DNA from: Micromonospora qiuiae
Lineage (GTDB): Bacteria; Actinomycetota; Actinomycetes; Mycobacteriales; Micromonosporaceae
Length of the DNA: 42,312 nt
Direction of reading: 5' to 3'
Assembly (NCBI RefSeq): GCF_016863555.1
Contig: NZ_BOPC01000072.1
Location: 1-42,312 of the forward strand
Positions 17,901 to 24,916 of the stretch are shown one piece after another (the first letter of the stretch is position 1; each line of letters opens with the position of its first letter). Under the pieces are notes generated by a model. It was not told where the DNA came from and searched no databases. It saw only the letters and a list, made by a program, of their open reading frames with translations. The translations under genes were made by a program, and so were the position numbers.

Positions 17901-19135
17901 CCCGGCTCGGTGACCTGATGCGGAGCCGGGTGCCCGGCTTCCTGGTCCCGACGGCCTGGGTGCGCCTGGACCGGCTCCCGTTGAACAACAACGGGAAGCT
18001 CGACCGGGCCGCGCTGCCCCGGCCGGCGCTGGGAACGTCGGCACGGGAATACAGCGCACCGCGCACGCCGGCGGAACTGGCCGTGGCCGAAGTCTGGACC
18101 CAGTTGTTCAACCTGCCCCGCGTCGGCCGTGACGACGACTTCTTCGACCTCGGTGGGCACTCACTGCTGACATTGCGGGCGATCGCGATGTTGCGGGACC
18201 GGCACGGCATCGAGACGACCGTTCGATCCTTCGTCGAGCACCGCACGCTCGCGGCACTCGCCGAGTCGATCGATCGCAAGCGGCTGCCGGCCACAGCGTT
18301 GCTCTGGCTGCGCCGTACCGGTGACAAGCCCCCGCTGGTATGCGTGCATCCCGGCGGCGGCAGCGCGCACTGGTACCGGCGGCTGGCCGAACACCTCGAC
18401 CCGGATCTGCCGGTGGTCGCCTTCGAATGGCCGGGCCCTGACCCGTCGACCGGCACGGTCCCGTCCACCGAGGAGATGGCGGCTCGCTACCTCGCCGAGT
18501 TGCGGGAGGCCGTCCCGCACGGGCCGTACCGGATCTTCAGCTGGTGTGGCGGCAGCGGGGTGAGCAGCGAGATGGCCAACCGGCTGATAGCCGATGGTGA
18601 ACAGGTCAGCTTCATCCTGCTCGACCCGGGGCAGGACGCCTGGCGCAAGAAGCACCTCTGGGACGAGTACGCCCTGCTCAAGAAGTGTGTGACGAACCTG
18701 GAGCGGCTCGACGCGGCGTCGCCGGACGAGGACACGTCGCTGCTTCGGCAGGAGACTCTGGCGCTGCTCGAACACATCGTGGACGACATCGTCGGCGACG
18801 ACGGGATCACGCTGCCCGAGCGCGGCGCGGGAACGATGTGGCTGCCCGTCGCGCGGATGTGGGAGGAGGTCATGGAGATGGTGCTCTCCTACCGTGACCG
18901 CCCATACGCCGGTCACCTGGATCTGATCGTCAGCGACGAACTGGCGCTGGGCGCGCACGAGGTCGTCGGTTCCGGACAGAGCTTCAGCGACTACCTGGAG
19001 CGGTGGCGCGAACGAACCGCCGAGGTGGAGGTCCATCGGATGAAGGGTGAACATTTCTCGGTCATGACGGAGTACGTGGCGGACCTCGCTCGCATCGTGA
19101 CGGCTCTGATCGACAAGCCGGCCGGGCGACGGTGA
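11978..19135 (+). CDS. nonribosomal peptide synthetase, two modules plus Cys-type thioesterase (C-A-T-C-A-T-TE)
   Basis: A 2385-residue terminal NRPS. C3 about 40-470 (HHIAFDG, His171-His172); A3 490-960 (Asp674, Lys958), code D-V-W-H-I-S-L-V-D-K, a clear serine code; T3 Ser1015 in GGDSI, a form common before E domains, though none follows; C4 1075-1500 with ECHAILDG, so the first His of HHxxxDG is Cys1219 while catalytic His1220 remains; A4 1525-2010 (Asp1718, Lys2007), code D-A-F-F-V-G-G-T-F-K, a hydrophobic Val-like pocket; T4 Ser2062; TE 2115-2385. The TE nucleophile motif is SWCGGSG: Cys2190 replaces Ser, with Asp2216 and His2359 (GEHFSVM) completing the triad. Cys TEs are known from SulM (beta-lactam) and ObiF (beta-lactone). 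The N-terminal stretch before C3 may dock with NRPS1. Confidence 0.96.
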   Translation: MTETIDRAGLRAELLRRRLVGAAAAAPDEGIARVPRETPPALSFAQRRLWILDQVRPDGTEYLASAGLRLFGPLEPGALRAALDGIVARHEVLRTRYVVIDGEPGQVIDPPGPATLHEVDLRGLDPAAQDERIAGWMTHDRAPVDLATGPVLTGTLARLADEEHALVVTLHHIAFDGWSEQVLWRELDRLYTAALAGGPSPLAPLPVQYADFAAWQRGVMSGATLDRQLDYWRQALAGASAVELPLDRPRPQVRESACDLVPFAVAAPDSRALHEIARQAGATPFMVLMAVYAIMLGRFARSNDITIGTPVACRDRAEVTDLIGLFLNTLVLRTDLSGDPSFREVLRRVKEMALGAYAHQELPFERLVDELAPVRDASRTPLFSTMFLWASGNSEARRVGGLRAEELPVGESDAKFDLTLVVIDQPDGSLTGFLNYATALFDRDTVDRFATHFTGLIGNIARTPDAPLSRLVESPPAERQRVVREWNETGVAYPTGTLPELFARQVARTPDAVALRFEGEDVSYAELDRRADRLARYLTDAGVGPESIVGVCRRRGIELVVALLAIQKAGGAYLPLDPDHPAERRDYMCADAGVTIVLTDTEPVISDTGPVPAGAALAGPDHPAYVIYTSGSTGRPKGVVVTHRAIVNRLRWMQDAYRLDASDRVLQKTPYSFDVSVWEFFWPLITGATLVIARPDGHRDPHYLAELIATEQITTLHFVPSMLRVFLAESFGPLPSVRRMICSGEALPADLAVAVHERIGCQLHNLYGPTEAAVDVTAVRCAPGTPITIGRPIANTRTYIVDENLRPVPIGVPGELLLGGVQLARGYLNRPGLTAERFVPDPFEESGGGRLYRTGDLARYLSDGRIDYLGRLDDQVKIRGHRVELGEIEAVAAEHPSVSAVAVTVHDGQLVGYLVAQDTGTDVDVSDVASFLRGRLPEAMIPSHWQLLPALPLTTSGKTDRRALPAPTPGRSWAAGAYVAPRTEVERLVTDALAAALGVERVGVHDRFFDVGGDSIRAIRAIGTLRRVGLGLSVQDIFTHQTAAQLATLADRPAAGADEPLVGPFEQLGPGDRDRLPDGLIDAYPMGQVQAGMVYEMLVDSSHPAYQNVTSFDIVDDGPFSLASLREAAQWLVDRHEILRTTFDVSGYSEPMQLVHASAWVEVGFDDLRGLPETEQQDVLERYRETEKSTMLPIDHAPQLRWHVHRTGERTWVLTHTECHAILDGWSHHSLIAELRDTYRAIRDSDTDALKPPPPGRYADFVSFERRSLSSEADERFWRDRVGDYDRVMLPADTAPAGHGAVPELRMSWRHLEPGLRQLAARTQTSLKAVLHTAHLAMLGVITGQRRFFSGLVVNGRPELLRGDEVMGMHLNTVPFAVDLGAPRWRDLVRAVFAEELAVWPHRRYPIPAMQRAWGSGTPLISAIFSYLDFHVLDAQQDVFGTVVDDSPNEFTLVTLTFPGELSLECRAGWATQERLTALGETFLELLSAMIADDGANPVDLGSTPAHRFTVPQQDWPALPEVCVTDLFTTQAQARPDAVALECGESRLTYGELDAQANQLAWALREHGAGLETPVAVCLDRGIDAVVTLLGILKAGACYLPLDPKYPDGRIEYLLDDSGARILVSGPSHAHRFAARAGLTTLSLDSDWWSENSRPTTAPQVQLSPENLAYITYTSGSTGRPKGVLVPHRGVVRLVHGQEYAQLDADQVLLQAGTLAFDASTFEVWGALCNGARLVVAPETPTAAELEEILRRHGVTVLFLPTGLFSTVMDVRPQALAGVREVVVGGDVLSSQHVRKAMEHGVAVTNGYGPTESTTFATVHPRIPLPAVTEVIPIGKPINHTYVQVVDENLDPVPFGVPGELLLGGPGIARGYQSRPDLTAERFVPDPSGNSPGNRLYRTGDIVRQDPDGTVHFIGRRDHQVKIRGHRVELGEVEVAIAELPTVRAAAAAAYEGVDGIKQLVGYVVLDENGPADPARLGDLMRSRVPGFLVPTAWVRLDRLPLNNNGKLDRAALPRPALGTSAREYSAPRTPAELAVAEVWTQLFNLPRVGRDDDFFDLGGHSLLTLRAIAMLRDRHGIETTVRSFVEHRTLAALAESIDRKRLPATALLWLRRTGDKPPLVCVHPGGGSAHWYRRLAEHLDPDLPVVAFEWPGPDPSTGTVPSTEEMAARYLAELREAVPHGPYRIFSWCGGSGVSSEMANRLIADGEQVSFILLDPGQDAWRKKHLWDEYALLKKCVTNLERLDAASPDEDTSLLRQETLALLEHIVDDIVGDDGITLPERGAGTMWLPVARMWEEVMEMVLSYRDRPYAGHLDLIVSDELALGAHEVVGSGQSFSDYLERWRERTAEVEVHRMKGEHFSVMTEYVADLARIVTALIDKPAGRR

Positions 19136-20412
19136 ACGAAATGCGAACCGCGCAAGCGCCCGCACTGGCCCCCGCCAGGCGGGCGCTCGCGGCGGTGTAC
19201 GCCGCCGGCGGCGGCTCCGCCTTCGGGACCCAGATGGCGACGCTCGCGCTGCCGTGGCTGGTTCTGGAGAGCACCGGCTCGGCACCGCGGGCAGGTCTGG
19301 TCTTCGCCGTGTCGGTGTTGCCCATGGCTCTGCTCGGATTCGCGGGCGGAGAGGTGATTCAACGGTTCGGCGCACGCCGAACCATGGTGGTCGCCGACTT
19401 CGCGCAGGCCGCGGCCATCGCGGCGGTACCTGTGCTGGCCGCGGTGGACCGGCTCAGCTTCTCCCTGCTCCTGACGATCGTCGCGGTGATCGGCGTGCTC
19501 GGGGTGCCCTATTTCGCCGCCCAACGCGACCTGGCCACCGAGCTCGCCGGCTCGGACCCGAAGGCGCTCATGCGGGCGAACAGCGTGTTGGAAGGGTGCT
19601 TCAACGTCGCCGCACTCGCCGGCCCGGCCGTGGCGGGTGTGCTGATCGCGGCGCTCGGTGCGGAGAGTGTGCTGTGGTTCAACGCCGCGACCTACGCGTT
19701 GTCCGGTCTGCTGCTGTGGTGGTTCGTTCCGCGCACATCGCGGGCGGAACCGCCGCCGGCGCAGCAGGTCACCGCGGCCCACACGGGAATCCTGGCCGGC
19801 GTACGCGCGCTGCACGCGGACGACTTCCTACGCCGGGTGATGGTCACGACCGTCAGCTTCGGCTTCCTCATGCGGGTCCTGATGCTCGCGCTGCCGCTGC
19901 TGGCGTTCGAGCGCTTCGGTGGCGATGCCAAGGTCGGTGGGCTGCTGCTCTCGGGCTTCGGCGCCGGCGCGATCGCCGGGGCGGCCGTCAGCTATCTGCT
20001 CGGCAGCCGGTTGTCCCCGGCGCTGGTCTTCGGCCTGGCCGCCTTCCAACTCGTCCTTCCATGGTGGGTGCTGCTGTTCAACGTGCCGGTGCCGGCCCTG
20101 GTCGCCGTGCTCGCCGTGTCCGGTGCGGCACTCCCGCTCTCCAACGCCCCGTTCTTCAGCATCCTGGCCACTCGGTTCGCGGCCGATATTCGCGCGAAGG
20201 TGATCCAGGCGGTCATGACCATCAGCAACATCGCCGGCCCGCTGGGCTTCCTCGCTGGCGGGATGGCGATCGGCCGCTTCGGGGTGACGACGACCCTGTT
20301 CGGCCTCGCGGCCCTGTCCACCCTCGCGGCGGTCAACCTCGTGGTGGCGCTGCGGCGCCTCAGCCCCGTGGTGCTGACCGGCACGCAGGCTGCGATGACA
20401 GCTGTTCGATAG
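19132..20412 (+). CDS. MFS transporter, probable product exporter
   Basis: A 426-residue membrane protein with about 12 hydrophobic segments in two halves and a polar central linker near residues 205-220. The first half has the FGxxxMxxLALPWLVLE pattern and a loop QRFGARRTMV after helix 2, typical of major facilitator exporters of the macrolide/multidrug-efflux type. The GTG at 19132 overlaps the NRPS2 stop by 4 bp, so translation is coupled; an ATG at 19141 is the alternative. Its place as last gene of the biosynthetic operon suggests that it exports the peptide and gives self-protection (inference). No other resistance gene is obvious in the window. Confidence 0.88.
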   Translation: MNEMRTAQAPALAPARRALAAVYAAGGGSAFGTQMATLALPWLVLESTGSAPRAGLVFAVSVLPMALLGFAGGEVIQRFGARRTMVVADFAQAAAIAAVPVLAAVDRLSFSLLLTIVAVIGVLGVPYFAAQRDLATELAGSDPKALMRANSVLEGCFNVAALAGPAVAGVLIAALGAESVLWFNAATYALSGLLLWWFVPRTSRAEPPPAQQVTAAHTGILAGVRALHADDFLRRVMVTTVSFGFLMRVLMLALPLLAFERFGGDAKVGGLLLSGFGAGAIAGAAVSYLLGSRLSPALVFGLAAFQLVLPWWVLLFNVPVPALVAVLAVSGAALPLSNAPFFSILATRFAADIRAKVIQAVMTISNIAGPLGFLAGGMAIGRFGVTTTLFGLAALSTLAAVNLVVALRRLSPVVLTGTQAAMTAVR

Positions 20413-20506
20413 CCCACTCGGGCAACGGGCCCTGGTAGCCGAGTGCCTGGGCCCGCTGCACGGTGATAGCGATTCGATGCTCTGCTATCGGCCTGCGTCG
20501 GCAGCC

Positions 20507-20527
20507 GACAGCGACCTGACAGCGACC
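20507..20527 (+). promoter_or_regulatory. 11-bp-period direct repeat, candidate SARP-binding box
   Basis: GACAGCGACC occurs at 20507-20516 and again at 20518-20527, an exact repeat with an 11-bp period, about 80 bp before the first LuxR-type gene. SARP regulators bind tandem heptamers spaced one helical turn (11 bp) or two apart next to the -10 region, and a SARP gene lies in this cluster. The 13-bp near-palindrome GTCGGCAGCCGAC at 20497-20509 overlaps it. Binding is inferred. Confidence 0.4.
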
Positions 20528-20605
20528 AGTTAGCTCGTCGCGGAACCATACGCCCAAACATTCCGACGCCACGCCACGCCACGGCGCGGCGACGAAGGAG
20601 GCGTG

Positions 20606-21208
20606 ATGGGCGAACCGATATGGGTCAATGTTGTGGCGACCGACCCCGTGCTGGAGGCGGGCGTGACGAGCGCGATGCTCGGGTGCCCGGACATCGTCGT
20701 GGTGACGACGCGGGAGAGGGCAGCGGTAACGGTCCTGGTGGTCGACCATCTGGGTCAGGACGCGCTGGATTCGGTGCGGGCCGTCCGTGCCGGGGCGGAC
20801 CGGCCCGAGGTGGTGCTCATAGTGCCCGAGGTGGAGCCGGCTGCCGCGCTGTGGGCCATCGCGGCTGGTGCGCGTGGCCTGCTCCGGCGCCGGGAGGCGA
20901 CCGCCGACCGGCTCACCCGAGCCGTGCTGGCCGCCGGTGCGGGGGACTGCACGGTCTCGCCGGACATGCTCGACCGGTTGCTCGCCGCGCCGGCCGTTCC
21001 CGCTGGCACTCTCGCGCCAGACATCAGCGACCGAGAACGCGCGGTGCTGCGACTGCTCGCCGACGGCCGGGAAACCGGCGAGATCGCGCAGGAGCTGTGC
21101 TACTCGACGCGCACCGTGACGGGTGTCGTGCACGACATCACGCGGCGGTTCCGGCTGCGCAACCGGGCCCACGCGGTGGCCTTCGCCCTGCGGGCCGGGA
21201 TGTTGTGA
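20606..21208 (+). CDS. LuxR/NarL-type regulator 1
   Basis: A 200-residue protein. The C-terminal third is a LuxR helix-turn-helix: ISDRERAVLRLLADG, then EIAQELCYSTRTVTGVV and RNRAHAVAFALRAGML. The N-terminal about 120 residues resemble a receiver fold (VTVLVVDH, then IAAGARGLLRR), but the acidic pocket of true NarL receivers is not evident, so it may be an atypical receiver not controlled by phosphorylation. The ATG at 20606 has AAGGAGG just upstream; a GTG one codon earlier is too close to that site. It lies about 190 bp downstream of the exporter and is followed at once by a second regulator of the same design, suggesting a duplicated cluster-specific pair. Confidence 0.85.
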   Translation: MGEPIWVNVVATDPVLEAGVTSAMLGCPDIVVVTTRERAAVTVLVVDHLGQDALDSVRAVRAGADRPEVVLIVPEVEPAAALWAIAAGARGLLRRREATADRLTRAVLAAGAGDCTVSPDMLDRLLAAPAVPAGTLAPDISDRERAVLRLLADGRETGEIAQELCYSTRTVTGVVHDITRRFRLRNRAHAVAFALRAGML

Positions 21209-21228
21209 ACGGCGAGCGGGAGCAGAGG

Positions 21229-21843
21229 ATGACGGCACCGAGCGCACATGTGGTGGCCCCGGACGCGACCATCCGAGCCGAGGTGCTGGCCGCGCTGCGG
21301 CAGGCCGGCGTCACGTCGGTGCCCGAGCCGTACGGATCACCGGACACCGTCATCGTCACCGCGGTCGCTACGGTGAGTGAGGCGTTGGTGGCATGCCCGC
21401 CGCAGCCGCGGTCCGCGCCGCAGGGGACGCTGGTGGTCGCGGACCGCTTCTCGCCGGCGGACGTGGTACGCGTACTGCGTTCAGGGACTCTGGTGATGCT
21501 CCGGTTCGCCGACGCCACGCCGAGCCGATTGGCCGCCGCATTGCAGGCGGCCCGGGACGGGGAGGTCCGATTGCCACACGAGGTGCTGGTCGGGGTGCTC
21601 GGGGGCGGCGGTACGCCGGACCCGGCGGGAACGTCCCGGGCGGCCGGCCGATCACCGCTGACCCCCCGGCAGATGAGGGTTCTCGCATTGATGGCCGAGG
21701 GCCAGGACAACGCGATGATCGCCCGGTCACTGATGTGTTCCAACCACACCGTGAAGAACGTCATCTACGACATGATGTCGCGGTTGCAGGTTCGCAACCG
21801 CGCCCACGCTGTGGCCTGCGGGGTAGAGGCCGGGTTGATCTGA
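21229..21843 (+). CDS. LuxR/NarL-type regulator 2
   Basis: A 204-residue paralogue of the preceding gene: an N-terminal receiver-like region (TLVVADRFSP at the phosphorylation-strand position) and a C-terminal LuxR helix-turn-helix, LTPRQMRVLALMAEG, then MIARSLMCSNHTVKNVIYDM and RNRAHAVACGVEAGLI. The shared RNRAHAVA block supports tandem duplication. The ATG at 21229 follows GGGAGCAGAGG; an in-frame GTG at 21205 would instead overlap the previous stop (GTGA). Either way the two are co-transcribed. It ends 4 bp before a strong hairpin. Confidence 0.85.
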   Translation: MTAPSAHVVAPDATIRAEVLAALRQAGVTSVPEPYGSPDTVIVTAVATVSEALVACPPQPRSAPQGTLVVADRFSPADVVRVLRSGTLVMLRFADATPSRLAAALQAARDGEVRLPHEVLVGVLGGGGTPDPAGTSRAAGRSPLTPRQMRVLALMAEGQDNAMIARSLMCSNHTVKNVIYDMMSRLQVRNRAHAVACGVEAGLI

Positions 21844-21847
21844 GTCT

Positions 21848-21887
21848 GTCGTCCGCGGCTCCACGCCAGCGTGGAGCCGCGGACGAC
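21848..21887. terminator. strong bidirectional hairpin between convergent genes
   Basis: Perfect 18-bp stem (21848-21865 with 21870-21887) and a 4-nt CCAG loop. It starts 4 bp after the LuxR regulator 2 stop and ends 9 bp before the stop of the leftward thioesterase-like gene, so it probably terminates transcription from both sides. Confidence 0.85.
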
Positions 21888-21896
21888 GTGGGCCTG

Positions 21897-22679
21897 TCAC
21901 CACTCGGCCGGCCAACGGATGTCACCGGCCGGCGCGCTGTCGCCGATGACCCGCAACAGGTCGGCCGGGTCGGTCGCATAGCTCAACCCGGATCCGGGTA
22001 ACTGCACCAGATCGATGTCCCCGTACGCCGACCAGCCGGCCAGTGCCTCCGGTTCGATGCCTTGGTCCAGCCACCGGATCGCGGTCAGCGGGCAGCGCAG
22101 CGGCGCCGGGCGGGGCATCCGATAGGCCCGCAACGCGGCCAGTTCGGCCCGGAGCGCACGCACGCCGGTCGCGACGATCGATGGCAGCGGGTTGCCGCCC
22201 ATGGCCACCGCAGTCGCCAGCACGCGTTCTATCAGTTCGTCGTCGGTCGGTTCGGCGTGCGTTTCGCCGGCATGTCGGCTCAGATACTGAGGTGCCGGAC
22301 AGCCCGACACGAACAGGCGCAGCGGTGCCGGCGCGCCCCGCCGGTCCAACTCGACCGCGACCTGGTAGCCGAGCAGCGCGGCGCTCTCGTGGCCGAACAA
22401 CGCGAACTTCTCGACCCCTCGGCGCATGAGGTCGGCCACGAGCTCCACGGCCCGCTCCGGCAACCCTGATGGCGCTGGAGGGGCTGAGGCCATGGCGCTC
22501 GCCCCCGCTGCTTCGCCGCCTAGACCGCCCGCAGCCGATGTGCGGACAACGCACCACGGGCCGACGATGTCGGGCCACCGATCGAACTGGAAGTCGCCGT
22601 TACCGGCGCTGGGTATGCAGATCAGCGCCGCGGCGCCGACATGCGACGTATCGGTCCGGTAGTCTGACGATGAGGCCAT
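21897..22679 (-). CDS. type II thioesterase-like protein lacking catalytic residues
   Basis: A 260-residue protein with the layout of NRPS/PKS type II thioesterases: ICIPSAGNG at residues 21-29 (usual FPHAGG), FGHESAALLGYQVAVEL at 95-111 (usual GHSMGAxxAYE), then LRLFVSGCPAP (usual LFVSGRRAP). The nucleophile motif GHSMG has become GHESA, so Glu98 stands where Ser should be. The late GGHFF motif has become GSGLSY, losing the catalytic His. Normal TEIIs hydrolyse wrong or stalled acyl groups from carriers; this one cannot use that mechanism and may be a binding or scaffold protein, or a relic. The frame is fully open with typical codon use. The ATG at 22679 lacks a clear ribosome-binding site, so the start is uncertain. 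Confidence 0.72.
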   Translation of the reverse strand: MASSSDYRTDTSHVGAAALICIPSAGNGDFQFDRWPDIVGPWCVVRTSAAGGLGGEAAGASAMASAPPAPSGLPERAVELVADLMRRGVEKFALFGHESAALLGYQVAVELDRRGAPAPLRLFVSGCPAPQYLSRHAGETHAEPTDDELIERVLATAVAMGGNPLPSIVATGVRALRAELAALRAYRMPRPAPLRCPLTAIRWLDQGIEPEALAGWSAYGDIDLVQLPGSGLSYATDPADLLRVIGDSAPAGDIRWPAEW

Positions 22680-22957
22680 GAGGAAGGTCGCCTTCGTTGG
22701 TGGAGAGTAGGCAATTCTTGCTCAATCCTCGTTCCGGGCGCCTCCATATCGCTATCGCCGATCGAGTAGGTCCAGGCTGGCGGGAAAAGCGTCGTGATGG
22801 GGAGCTGAAAACGACCGGCCATAGCTTGGTTCCTGTCGGCGGCAGCCGGCACGAGAGCCGAAGCAGACAAGGGGTGCCGAGTTGCGAGTATCAATGGTTT
22901 CCGGTCCGCGCCTGATCGCCACGCTGCCCACATCGGTGGTCGCCGACGACACTCCAT

Positions 22958-22973
22958 GGGGCTGATCAGCCCC
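22958..22973. repeat. 16-bp perfect palindrome
   Basis: GGGGCTGATCAGCCCC is self-complementary throughout. It could form a short hairpin in the 3' region of the leftward condensation-like transcript or bind a dimeric regulator of the thioesterase-like gene. Function not known. Confidence 0.5.
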
Positions 22974-22983
22974 CGCGAGGGTT

Positions 22984-23013
22984 ACGGAGGGCCGCCACAG
23001 AGGCGCCCTCCGT
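22984..23013 (-). terminator. probable stem-loop terminator of condensation-like gene
   Basis: ACGGAGGGC at 22984-22992 pairs with GCCCTCCGT at 23005-23013, a 9-bp stem with a partly paired inner loop (GCC/GGC). It lies about 140 bp beyond the stop of the leftward condensation-like gene. Termination is inferred from position. Confidence 0.5.
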
Positions 23014-23152
23014 CGATCTTGAGCCACCTGTCGTCACGAAACCGGCAATGGTTCGGCCATCGCTACGGCGATTCTGCGTGATCCCGGTGAACCAACCGCC
23101 GTGAGCGAAAGCATATTGTCGATGATCAGCACCCCTCTGATCCTGCTCGTGG

Positions 23153-24916
23153 TCACCCGTCGGCTCCCTTCCGGCCGGATCCCTGGCAGCACACGTCGAT
23201 CCACGCTGCCGCGTCATCGGGGTCACCCGGGACGCGTTCGCAGATGACGTAGTTCTGTGGCGCCATTGCCGTCGGATACGCCTTCAGCGCGGCCATGCAA
23301 GCGGCGTGGGCCTGTTCGGGAGTGCGTACAGCCTCGGTCCGCGCCAGATAAGCGACCAACGGCAGGCCGTTCACGGCTGCGAAGACTTTGGCGCCGGTGG
23401 ACGCCAGCGCGTCGTCGAGCAGCCGTTGCACTTCGGTCACCTCGACCCAGCAGCCGTCCACGAGCAGCCAGCCTGGGCCCCGCTGTACCGGGCTCAGCGG
23501 GATCGAGCCGCGGATCCCTCGGGCGTCGAGGTCACCGGACCCGGCCGCGATCAACAGGTTCTCGACCGCTACGAGCAGCGATTCGACCTCGTCGTCGGGG
23601 ATGCGGCCGGTGTCGCTGCTCCAACAGCCGAGACGCAACTGTCCGTCGGTCCCGTATAGATCGAACCGGATCAGCGTGGTCCCGACGGGCATCGGTTGCC
23701 GCCGGAGCTGCGTCGCGCGCCGCGCGGCGTCCAGTTCACCCGGCGTGGGCACCGATGCCGTAGCCCTGCCGATCGCCGGACCGGACTCGATGACGAGGTT
23801 GTTGAACAGCGGTTCGCAGTCGAACACGACGCCGCGCTCGTGTTCGACCCGGCGCGCGATGGCGCTCTGCCGATCCACGTCGTAACGCCCGTGCCGGCTC
23901 GCGTCGACCACTGCGGCCCACGCCTGCCGGACCAGCCGGTCGAAGGTGGTGTCACTGATCGTAAGCGTGATCAACGCGAGCTGCGCGAGGCTGCCGACGT
24001 GCTGCCGAAAGCGCGGCTCGAAGCGGTTGGCGGACATGGTGGGGAGCACGAGCTCCCGGGTGCCGGTCCGGTGCGAGAGCACCGCGCCGATCGCAGCCAG
24101 CACGACGCTGGCGCGGCTCGTCCTGGTGCGCGCTGTCACCGCTCGCAGCGCCATCCCGGCAGCGGTGGAGGTCATCTCGACGGCTACCGACCCACTGCCG
24201 GCAGCGACCCGCGGGACGGGGTACAGGCACTGCGGCATGCGCAAGAACCCATCTTTCCAGTAGCTCAGAACCGATTCCTCGTGCCGCAGGGCCTTGGGTG
24301 TGCGTTCCAGGGCGACCAGGTCCAACGGCTGAATCGGTGGTCCGCCGGCCGGCTGTGCGGTGCGATCACGGATCAGGTCCGCGAACTCTCGCTTGATGAT
24401 CTCCATTGCCTGATAGTCGACAGCGAGATGCGAGCAGCCGATGACCGCGGCCTGCACCACCCAGGCGGAGCTGGTGGACTCATCACTCGGCAGCACCGCG
24501 AGGGCGGCCCGGACCGGCAGTTCGCCGATGCGGTATGCGCCCGCAGCGCGCAACCGCCGGGTGAGGTCCCTGGACAGGCTGGCCCGGTCGACGAGTTGTG
24601 GGTCAGCGGCCTCGATCGCGTAAACCTCTACGACAAGGTCGCCGGTGGCGTGCACGAACTGCCGTGGTTCGACGCCGTCGACGTACGTCGTACGCAGTCC
24701 TTCGTGGCGTTCGATCAGGACTGCGAGTGCCTCGGCGACGTCATCGACCACGGCTGCGGCCGGGACGTCGAGTTCTCCCGCGACGGCCGCGAAGAACTGC
24801 TCCGACTCACCGCGCAGCCACTGCAAAATGTTGTATTGGCCCATATTGAGCGGCCCTTCGGCCGATCGCGTTCCACTGAACCGCACGGTCACCGATGGCC
24901 GCGGGACCAGGCTCAC
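23153..24916 (-). CDS. free-standing condensation-domain-like protein
   Basis: About 587 residues with a condensation/acyltransferase-like fold: an N-terminal GPLNMGQYNI (like LSFxQxxxW), LIERHEGLRTTY (like RHExLRTxF), and CSHLAVDYQA at 161-170 where HHxxxDG is expected. The first His is Ser162 and the Gly is Tyr168, but catalytic His163 and Asp167 remain. VLSHRTGTRELVLPT and LFNNLVIE fit the second half of a C domain. The C-terminal about 120 residues form a separate region I do not recognise. It might acylate a carrier-bound substrate in trans or act as a non-catalytic partner. The GTG at 24916 is chosen for GGGAG six bases upstream; the open frame reaches 25144, but its extra N-terminus is Arg-rich and unlike the family. 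Confidence 0.7.
   Translation of the reverse strand: MSLVPRPSVTVRFSGTRSAEGPLNMGQYNILQWLRGESEQFFAAVAGELDVPAAAVVDDVAEALAVLIERHEGLRTTYVDGVEPRQFVHATGDLVVEVYAIEAADPQLVDRASLSRDLTRRLRAAGAYRIGELPVRAALAVLPSDESTSSAWVVQAAVIGCSHLAVDYQAMEIIKREFADLIRDRTAQPAGGPPIQPLDLVALERTPKALRHEESVLSYWKDGFLRMPQCLYPVPRVAAGSGSVAVEMTSTAAGMALRAVTARTRTSRASVVLAAIGAVLSHRTGTRELVLPTMSANRFEPRFRQHVGSLAQLALITLTISDTTFDRLVRQAWAAVVDASRHGRYDVDRQSAIARRVEHERGVVFDCEPLFNNLVIESGPAIGRATASVPTPGELDAARRATQLRRQPMPVGTTLIRFDLYGTDGQLRLGCWSSDTGRIPDDEVESLLVAVENLLIAAGSGDLDARGIRGSIPLSPVQRGPGWLLVDGCWVEVTEVQRLLDDALASTGAKVFAAVNGLPLVAYLARTEAVRTPEQAHAACMAALKAYPTAMAPQNYVICERVPGDPDDAAAWIDVCCQGSGRKGADG

Larger units (their letters stand above)
22680..23152. other. 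473-bp intergenic region, no convincing gene
   Basis: It lies between the leftward condensation-like gene and the leftward thioesterase-like gene. It holds two hairpins nearer the upstream gene and presumably a promoter for the thioesterase-like gene. The short open frames here have no recognisable motif. Confidence 0.5.

Noticed and set aside
608..20412. Siderophore cluster (suggested by SbnA and MbtH)
   Set aside because: There are no NIS synthetases, salicylate or catechol genes, hydroxylases or iron uptake/reductase genes, and no iron-box repeat was noticed. The carbamoyltransferase and Cys-TE point to another product class.
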